Origin: Bacteroidota bacterium
GTDB taxonomy: Bacteria > Bacteroidota > Bacteroidia > Chitinophagales > Chitinophagaceae
DNA: 5,107 nucleotides
NCBI GenBank assembly: GCA_023423015.1
Contig: JAFAGE010000339.1
Coordinates: forward strand, 1-5,107
Reading direction: 5' to 3'
Positions within the stretch are counted from its first letter, which is position 1. Each line of letters begins with the position of its first letter. Of this stretch, positions 1-5,107 are shown one piece after another. The notes under the pieces are model-generated. The model ran no database searches, had not been told where the DNA came from, and worked only from the letters and a program-made list of their open reading frames with translations. A program made the position numbers and the translations under genes.

Positions 1-33
1 TGCAACAAAAAGGTATAATAACTTCTTCATCAT
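1..33 (-). CDS. Start of SusD-like outer-membrane lipoprotein gene (partial, cut by window edge)
   Basis: Reading the minus strand from 33, two consecutive ATG codons are followed by codons giving MMKKLLYLFVA, and the frame is still open at the window edge. The pattern of two lysines followed by a hydrophobic run is a typical beginning of a signal peptide. The gene starts only 6 bases after the stop of the SusC-family gene, on the same strand, so the two are almost certainly co-transcribed. In Bacteroidota the gene directly after susC is, as a rule, susD, encoding the surface lipoprotein that forms a lid on the SusC barrel and captures substrate. The identity as SusD is therefore inferred from position and the signal-like N-terminus; no lipobox cysteine or SusD domain lies inside the window. 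Translation could begin at either ATG (33 or 30). No Shine-Dalgarno is visible, only an AT-rich leader, which is normal for this phylum. Confidence 0.75.
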   Translation of the reverse strand, partial: MMKKLLYLFVA

Positions 34-39
34 TTTATA

Positions 40-3000
40 TTACAATCCTACTCTCAATGAGAGTGTCGCCTGCCTGTTGATAGGCATTGCTACACCTCCG
101 GCGTTAAAAAATTCAGGATCCTGGCCATACAGCTCCGGATCGGCATACAACAACAACAGGTTGTTGCCAACAACACTAACAGATACAGTTTTGAACGGTG
201 AACCGTTGATCAATCGTGCAGGCAGCTGGTATTGTAAGGACACCGTCTTCACACGCACAAACGATCCATCTACTACCCTTGCAGTAGAATAGTTATAGTT
301 ATTGTATGGATACACATTCGCGTTGTTCAGGTTCAGCAGATTCCTTGAATTTACTATTGAAGGAATATTTGTAAACTCTTCATCGCCTGGAAGCGTCCAC
401 CTGTTTTTAAATACATTGGGCAACGCATCCAGGTCTGAGTATTCGGACCTGAATGATGGATTCAGGCGAATTTTATTTCCAGCCTGGTACGACAGGTGTA
501 TACCAAGAGTAAAGTTTCCATAGCTAAGGTTGTTTGTGAATCCCCCGGTAATAGTGGGGTCAACCGGTCCCTCGTATTTCAGGAAATCCGTTTGATCGCT
601 TTGCAGGTATACTCCGCTGCCTACAGTTCCTTTTTCATCGTTGAATACAGGAATACCGATCTCATTCAATCCGGCAAATGGAATAGAAAACAAACCGCGA
701 ACAGGATACCCTTGCTTTGCTCCTCCCTCCGGTACCACCAGATCGAATACAATAGGAAAGTTCTGGGCATTTGTGATTTCATTCGTATTGTAGCCGAACG
801 TGAGAATCGATTGCCAGCTGAATTTCTTTGTGCGAACCGGTGTGGCGGTAAACATGAACTCAATACCCTGCGATTTTAGATCCGCGTAATTGGCAGCCTT
901 CAGGAATTGTCCACCTATTCCCGAGGTTCTTATCTCACTGATCAGGTCCAGGCTCTTGCGGCTGTAAGCATCAATGGATAGCGTGTACCTGTTCTGTAAT
1001 ATCCCAATGTCGATTCCAACATTTGCCTCATATTTTTTTTCCCAGGTGAGGTCGGAGTTTTCCAGGTTTTCTATGTCGATGGCGAGTTGACGGTCATTCA
1101 AATACGGACGGCGGGTGAGCTGTGTTCGCAATACGGCAAGTGAATTTGTGGCACTGCCGTAGTTCGCGTTCAACCCATAACTACCACGAACGGTTAGGAA
1201 ACTGAGAAATGAAATATTCTCCATGAAGCGTTCCTGGTCAACATTCCATCGTCCTGCTACTGTCCATGAATTCAGCCACCGCGCTTTTTCGGAACGTCCC
1301 AAACGGTTCGAACCATCGCGTCGAAGTGTAGCATTCAAAACATACCGGCCATCAAAAGTATACTGGATGTTGCCAAAATACCCTACAAAACGTTCATACT
1401 CGTTGCCCATACCGTAGTACTGCAGGCTGTTCTCAACAAACTGTTTGACGATGCGGTAATCAACAAACGGAACACCTCCATTTTCGTATTGATAACCGAA
1501 GCCCGTGTTATTTGCATTTTGCCGGTCGGTGTATTTCACTTCCTGGCCTGCCAGAGCCTGCAGCTGATGCACTTCAGCAAATGTATTCGTGTAGTTGAGA
1601 GTGTTTCTTACTGTGAAATTTTTCAGTTCATCATCCTGCCTGTTGTAAAAGCCGCCATACGGGAGCACTACGATCGGCTCCGCTTCAGGATCATCGGGAT
1701 CGCGGTATAGAAATTTGTTGGCATTTGCGATTTCTGAAGTGCGGGCAGCACGAAATGCATTTGCCTGGTTTGAATTCTCTGTGATTTGGTGCTCCTTCGA
1801 GGTCTTCACATAACGAATAGCGCCGATGAAATTGTACGACAACCATGGTGTGATCCTGTATTGTGCATCACCGGTAAGGTTTATGTCAACCAGGTTCAGC
1901 TTTATATAATTATTATTGATCTCGTGAATAATGTTGAAGTCAGTAAAATTTCTCCTGAAGAATTCAGGGTTACCATTTTCATCGTAAGCTGTCAGCACGC
2001 GGCTCGTATTAAGCGCGTAACTAAAAGGGTTAATATCGAAATCACGGTCATATGAGCCCGATACAGGGTTGCTGATTCTGCTGATGGTTCCCGGTGCGCG
2101 CTGTTGCCGCACTGCACTTTGCACTTTAAACCCTGCAGAAAAATTCTTAGAAAAATTGTAGTTGTTGCGAAGGTTCACGGTGAAGCGACGAACATTATCT
2201 GCGAGCGACCAACCCTGGTCGTTATAAAAGCTGGTTGAGAAATAGGATTGTGCTTTCTCGGTACCGTGCGAGAAACGCAGCGAGTGTTCCTGTGAAAATG
2301 CATTCCTGAAAAGTATGTCAAACCAATCGGTATTCACTGTAGCATACCGCATGAGATACTGGCGTCGGAATTCGGTTTCATTCAATAGAATTGCCTGGCG
2401 TGTTGCAGAATCAAGACTGCGAATGTAATCGCCCATCTTTCCATAAATACCGGCATCGGCGCGGTTCACAATACTTGAATAATCAAGAAAACCTTTTCGC
2501 TCAATCTCAGCATAAACCGACAATTGGTCGGCCGAGTTCATAATGTCGTAGTCGGCATATGTTGGTTTAAACTGAATACCAAAATTACCGGTGTAGCCAA
2601 CAGACAACGAGCCTGCTTTGCCTCTCTTTGTAGTAATGACAATTACACCGTTCATTGCGCGTGCACCATACAATGCAGTTGCTGCAGCGTCTTTTAATAT
2701 ATCGAAGCTTTCGATGTCGTCTGGATTTAAACCGGCAACGGCTGAACCCAGCAATGTATTTGGATCACCGCTCGAAAGCTGGTCGTTAGAAACGTTTACA
2801 ATGTCTTCGAGCACTACGCCATCGATTACCCATAACGGTTTGTTTTCACCGGTAATCGAAGTGGCACCACGGATGCGTACTTTAGGAGCTGAACCAAATG
2901 TTCCGGAAACGTTTTGGATGGCCACACCGGCTGCGCGTCCTTCCAGCATCCGGCTTACATCGTTCATGCCTTCAGTCTTGATCCGGTCCATATCGAGTTT

Positions 3001-3435
3001 AACTGCTGCACCGGTGAATTTGCTTTTATCAATACGCTGGAAGCCTGTAATAATTACATCAGTTAATGTACCTGTTTCTGCGCTCAGCGTGAGTTCAATA
3101 AAAGTCTGGTTCGATGGCAATGTAAATTCCCGCGTTACATAACCGATTGCGCTCACAACCAGCGTGGCACGGGGCGGCACTTCGTAAAGGATAAATTCAC
3201 CAGCGGCACCGGTCACCGTTCCCTTGTTGGTGTTTTTTATGGTAACAGAGGCACCGGTCATGGGAGCGCCAGTGCTGTCGGTAATTCTTCCTGTTATAGT
3301 AGTGTCGCGCGATTGCCAACCTCTTTCAGGTTCGTATGCCGTTGCGTAGCTTTCTTTTGCGGAAGTGTTTAAAACCAGAAGATTAAACAGAAAGATAAGC
3401 AGCAGTAGTGGTACTCTCTTTGGTATTAGATACAT
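40..3435 (-). CDS. SusC/RagA family TonB-linked outer-membrane transporter
   Basis: This is a complete 1131-residue TonB-dependent transporter of the SusC/RagA family, which imports oligosaccharides or peptides through the outer membrane together with a SusD lipoprotein. Numbering from the ATG at 3435, residues 1-26 are a signal peptide (basic PKR, long Leu/Ile/Phe core, likely cleavage after TSA). Residues about 45-120 are a carboxypeptidase-regulatory-like beta-sandwich (ITGRITDSTGAPMTGASV, then GEF and IGY). A TonB-box-like DVIITGF lies at 126-132. The plug covers about 138-270, with MLEGRAAGV, VRIRGATSI, PLWVIDGVV and the family signature LKDAAATALYGARAMNGVI at 247-265. The rest is beta-barrel, including DPTITGGFTNNLSYGNF and, near the end, GSFVRVKTVSLQYQLP, both typical of the family. 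There is no N-terminal STN domain, so direct signalling to a FecR-type anti-sigma factor is not expected. An in-frame GTG precedes the ATG by one codon; ATG is preferred. The substrate cannot be read from the sequence. Confidence 0.97.
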   Translation of the reverse strand: MYLIPKRVPLLLLIFLFNLLVLNTSAKESYATAYEPERGWQSRDTTITGRITDSTGAPMTGASVTIKNTNKGTVTGAAGEFILYEVPPRATLVVSAIGYVTREFTLPSNQTFIELTLSAETGTLTDVIITGFQRIDKSKFTGAAVKLDMDRIKTEGMNDVSRMLEGRAAGVAIQNVSGTFGSAPKVRIRGATSITGENKPLWVIDGVVLEDIVNVSNDQLSSGDPNTLLGSAVAGLNPDDIESFDILKDAAATALYGARAMNGVIVITTKRGKAGSLSVGYTGNFGIQFKPTYADYDIMNSADQLSVYAEIERKGFLDYSSIVNRADAGIYGKMGDYIRSLDSATRQAILLNETEFRRQYLMRYATVNTDWFDILFRNAFSQEHSLRFSHGTEKAQSYFSTSFYNDQGWSLADNVRRFTVNLRNNYNFSKNFSAGFKVQSAVRQQRAPGTISRISNPVSGSYDRDFDINPFSYALNTSRVLTAYDENGNPEFFRRNFTDFNIIHEINNNYIKLNLVDINLTGDAQYRITPWLSYNFIGAIRYVKTSKEHQITENSNQANAFRAARTSEIANANKFLYRDPDDPEAEPIVVLPYGGFYNRQDDELKNFTVRNTLNYTNTFAEVHQLQALAGQEVKYTDRQNANNTGFGYQYENGGVPFVDYRIVKQFVENSLQYYGMGNEYERFVGYFGNIQYTFDGRYVLNATLRRDGSNRLGRSEKARWLNSWTVAGRWNVDQERFMENISFLSFLTVRGSYGLNANYGSATNSLAVLRTQLTRRPYLNDRQLAIDIENLENSDLTWEKKYEANVGIDIGILQNRYTLSIDAYSRKSLDLISEIRTSGIGGQFLKAANYADLKSQGIEFMFTATPVRTKKFSWQSILTFGYNTNEITNAQNFPIVFDLVVPEGGAKQGYPVRGLFSIPFAGLNEIGIPVFNDEKGTVGSGVYLQSDQTDFLKYEGPVDPTITGGFTNNLSYGNFTLGIHLSYQAGNKIRLNPSFRSEYSDLDALPNVFKNRWTLPGDEEFTNIPSIVNSRNLLNLNNANVYPYNNYNYSTARVVDGSFVRVKTVSLQYQLPARLINGSPFKTVSVSVVGNNLLLLYADPELYGQDPEFFNAGGVAMPINRQATLSLRVGL

Positions 3436-3442
3436 CACACAG

Positions 3443-3447
3443 CCTTT
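3443..3447 (-). promoter_or_regulatory. Weak Shine-Dalgarno-like AAAGG before the SusC-family gene
   Basis: On the minus strand an AAAGG lies 7 bases before the ATG at 3435 and only 4 bases before the in-frame GTG at 3438. If it is used at all, the spacing favours the ATG. Bacteroidota rely little on Shine-Dalgarno pairing, so this may be chance. Confidence 0.25.
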
Positions 3448-3570
3448 GATTGTGGGAACAATTTACTCACCTTTTTGGTGATTGAGCGACATCAATATGA
3501 CATTTTTAGATACGTTACCGCTGCACTTGCGGTTGCCCGAAAGCTTTATCCAGAAATATTTTCGGAGGTA

Positions 3571-3601
3571 TTTACAAATGTGAAAAATTGTAATAGCTTT
3601 G
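3571..3601 (+). promoter_or_regulatory. Candidate Bacteroidota housekeeping promoter for the hydrolase gene
   Basis: TAGCTTTG at 3594-3601 matches the Bacteroidota -7 consensus TAnnTTTG at every fixed position. A TTTA at 3571-3574 stands 19 bases upstream, where the -33 element TTTG is expected, and matches three of its four bases. Transcription would begin a few bases after 3601, leaving an untranslated leader of roughly 70 bases before the ATG at 3681. The match is seen directly; its use as a promoter is inferred. Confidence 0.55.
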
Positions 3602-3680
3602 AATTCTCCATTTATCTGCTGAATTCCGTACCACTGTTGTCTCCCTTATTATTTACAGCTTAATCCCTCAACGGAACCCA

Positions 3681-5107
3681 ATGAAAACGTTTACACTTGT
3701 GCTTGCCCTATTGGGCTGCCTGCCATTTGCCTCTGGCCAAAACGTATTTAATCCTCTTGACACCCAGGCCCGCCACAACCCGGCGGCGCCACTCGGATCA
3801 AGAAACAATCCCAATCCATCCAGGGCGGGACTTCAGAAATGGGTGAGTACACCTACCAATGGAGTTTCAACTTCGTACGATGCATCATCGTATAAGGCCT
3901 ATTTTATCAATGTCGCGGGACGCCGCATGGCCTTCCGGCTAAAATTCCCTTACAGTTACCTTAATCCCGACAGCACCTCAAAACGCTACCCGCTCATGCT
4001 CTTTTTTCATGGTGCGGGTGAACCTGGTTGTTCAACCAATGGCGGACTTTACAACAACGAAAAGCAACTACTGCACGGAGGCAAGTTGTTTATGGATCGT
4101 GTAGATAATAACCAATTCGACGGCTTCCTGTTGTATCCGCAGGCTCTCGCAACCAATTGCTCCAATTACTGGGGAACCACTTACGACAATGCTATTAATG
4201 CATTACTCGATTCGCTTGTTAAATATGCGCGATTCGACATTGACCGGCTATTTGTAAATGGCTTGTCGGATGGTGGCCGAACCACCTGGCGTTTTGCAAG
4301 AACATTTCCCAGCAGGGTTGCACGCGTTGCCCCATCGGCAATGTCAGCAATGACGAACAGTCTGACCTCAATGATTCACATTCCCGTTTGGTTCGCCACA
4401 GGTGGTCGCGATACCAATCCCTCTCCCGAGCAGGCACAGGAAACGCTCAACCGGTTTACCACGTTAGGCGGTAATATTAAATACACATTGTTTCCTACTC
4501 TCGGACATGGCGTCTGGAACCAGCATTGGAATGAACCGGGATATGTAGACTATATGAACGGAACACATAAAGCAAATCCACTCGTGTATTTCAACCGTTA
4601 TGAATGGTGTCCTGGTCAGCCGATCAGTGCTCGCATGGGTCTCACGGCGGGGTTTAATGCTTACGAATGGCAAAGAAATGGAGTTGTAATTGCGCGTCGG
4701 ATAAATGGAGTAAACACCATATTGCAGAGTGCACACGTTGCAAGTTTCACGGGCAATGAAATTGTTGTTCGCAGTTATGGAACGTATCGCGCCCGTTTTC
4801 GCAGAACATCATCTTCCGCCTGGTCGGCCTGGTCGCCCATGCCGGCAGTGATCACCACTAAGGGCATAACGCAGACAGGTCCCATAAGTGTTCGCGGTTT
4901 GAAGAGTAAGATTCTGCCTGCTCCCGATGGTAGCAACACTGTGACCCTTCAATTGGCACCGGGCTTCCAGAACTATCAATGGTATCGTGTGAGTGATAAC
5001 GCGTTGGTGAGTTCGGTAGATACGTTTAATGCTCCTCCCGGAACGTATCGCGCCCGGTACAGTGAACAGTTTGGATGCGGAACGAACTTCTCACCAGACT
5101 TTACAGT
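3681..5107 (+). CDS. Secreted alpha/beta-hydrolase (esterase/peptidase-like) with C-terminal Ig-like repeats, partial at the 3' end
   Basis: The frame runs from an ATG at 3681 to the window edge without a stop (475 codons plus 2 bases). A TGA at 3600 closes the frame upstream, with no other start codon between, so this start is firm. Residues 1-19 or so form a signal peptide (K2, hydrophobic LVLALLG, cleavage near ASG/Q). Residues about 70-295 look like an alpha/beta-hydrolase: LMLFFHGAGE at 105-114 (oxyanion-hole strand), nucleophile elbow GLSDGG with Ser196, FATGGRD with likely acid Asp244, and LGHGVW with His276. This arrangement resembles secreted esterases of the PHB-depolymerase/feruloyl-esterase type and COG4099 predicted peptidases; the substrate is unknown. 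From about residue 310 come two Ig-like units, each with a Tyr-x-Trp strand and a GTYRAR strand. Such tails in Bacteroidota are often followed by a type IX secretion sorting domain, which would lie beyond the window. The gene is divergent from the SusC/SusD pair and may serve the same substrate, but that is inference. Confidence 0.85.
   Translation, partial: MKTFTLVLALLGCLPFASGQNVFNPLDTQARHNPAAPLGSRNNPNPSRAGLQKWVSTPTNGVSTSYDASSYKAYFINVAGRRMAFRLKFPYSYLNPDSTSKRYPLMLFFHGAGEPGCSTNGGLYNNEKQLLHGGKLFMDRVDNNQFDGFLLYPQALATNCSNYWGTTYDNAINALLDSLVKYARFDIDRLFVNGLSDGGRTTWRFARTFPSRVARVAPSAMSAMTNSLTSMIHIPVWFATGGRDTNPSPEQAQETLNRFTTLGGNIKYTLFPTLGHGVWNQHWNEPGYVDYMNGTHKANPLVYFNRYEWCPGQPISARMGLTAGFNAYEWQRNGVVIARRINGVNTILQSAHVASFTGNEIVVRSYGTYRARFRRTSSSAWSAWSPMPAVITTKGITQTGPISVRGLKSKILPAPDGSNTVTLQLAPGFQNYQWYRVSDNALVSSVDTFNAPPGTYRARYSEQFGCGTNFSPDFT
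4779..4795 (+). repeat. 17-bp direct repeat, copy 1, in Ig-like unit 1
   Basis: GGAACGTATCGCGCCCG occurs here and again, identically, 261 bases downstream. It lies in frame and encodes GTYRAR (codon 367 onward), a late strand of the first Ig-like unit. The unit spans about residues 310-391 and shares further similarity with the second: LTAGFNAYEWQR aligns with LAPGFQNYQWYR. It marks duplication of a protein domain within the gene, not a mobile element. Confidence 0.8.
5040..5056 (+). repeat. 17-bp direct repeat, copy 2, in Ig-like unit 2
   Basis: This is the second identical copy of the 17-mer, beginning at codon 454, exactly 87 codons after the first. The unit that holds it (about residue 411 to the window edge) continues with an FGCGTNFSP segment. 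That resembles the GTY...GC...SP ending common in Bacteroidota Ig-like/PKD-like adhesion repeats. More copies may follow outside the window. Confidence 0.8.

Larger units (their letters stand above)
3436..3680. other. Divergent intergenic spacer
   Basis: These 245 bases separate the start of the SusC-family gene (minus strand) from the start of the hydrolase gene (plus strand), so promoters for both directions must lie here or inside the genes. A convincing promoter candidate is seen for the plus strand only. A short inverted repeat, CCGAAA at 3537-3542 and TTTCGG at 3560-3565, encloses a 17-base interval, and the 8-bp palindrome AAATATTT lies at 3554-3561. Either could be an operator, but both are short enough to occur by chance. 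A 62-codon plus-strand frame starting with TTG (3475-3663) fills most of the spacer and is judged spurious. No sigma factor, anti-sigma factor or hybrid two-component gene is present next to the transporter in this window. Confidence 0.7.

Noticed and set aside
496..879. 127-codon plus-strand frame opposite the transporter barrel
   Set aside because: Antisense to a well-supported coding region, with no family resemblance and no start signals.
2618..3142. 174-codon plus-strand frame opposite the transporter
   Set aside because: It is antisense to the plug-encoding part of a clear SusC-family gene. Its composition (rich in Ser, Pro, Val) is what reverse reading of that gene gives, and no domain is recognisable.
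3459..3465. Minus-strand TAAATTG as a -7 element for the transporter
   Set aside because: It lacks one base of the TAnnTTTG consensus, and the nearest upstream TTG lies 27 bases away, outside the usual spacing.
3537..3565. Inverted repeat CCGAAA/TTTCGG as a terminator or riboswitch stem
   Set aside because: Only six base pairs with a 17-base loop and no following T-run; it lies in a divergent spacer where no terminator is needed. Kept only as a remark in the spacer entry.
3475..3663. 62-codon plus-strand open frame in the divergent spacer
   Set aside because: It starts with TTG and has no ribosome site, no recognisable domain and no signal peptide. It overlaps the promoter candidate of the hydrolase gene. 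Most likely a chance frame.
4219..4736. Two minus-strand frames (4219-4437 and 4464-4736) opposite the hydrolase
   Set aside because: They lie antisense to the catalytic region that carries Ser196, Asp244 and His276, whose frame is clearly the coding one.

Overview
The window looks like Bacteroidota (Bacteroidetes) chromosome. The basis is a complete SusC/RagA-family TonB-dependent outer-membrane transporter, the first codons of a partner gene placed where SusD always sits, a near-perfect Bacteroidota-type promoter (TAnnTTTG), and a secreted enzyme with Ig-like repeats of the kind common in Cytophagales/Chitinophagales. The exact genus cannot be told from this sequence.

Layout. Most of the left part (40-3435, minus strand) is one large transporter gene of 1131 codons, with signal peptide, carboxypeptidase-regulatory-like domain, TonB box, plug and beta-barrel. 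Six bases after its stop, at the left edge, a second minus-strand gene starts (33 down to 1, cut off by the window). Its first 11 residues look like the start of a signal peptide, as expected for a SusD-like surface lipoprotein. A 245-bp divergent spacer (3436-3680) follows, holding a good promoter candidate for the plus-strand gene. From 3681 to the right edge runs a plus-strand gene with no stop inside the window. It encodes a secreted alpha/beta-hydrolase (esterase or peptidase-like) with a visible Ser-Asp-His triad, followed by at least two Ig-like repeat units.

How they may work together. SusC/SusD pairs bind and import oligomers (glycans, or sometimes peptides) across the outer membrane with TonB energy. 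A secreted hydrolase transcribed from the same spacer could release or de-esterify the substrate, so the region may be the edge of a nutrient-utilisation locus. This link rests only on neighbourhood, and no glycoside hydrolase or regulator is visible in the window. I see no mobile element, CRISPR array, tRNA or rRNA, and no convincing evidence of an entirely new system. The least ordinary element is the repeat-bearing C-terminal part of the hydrolase.
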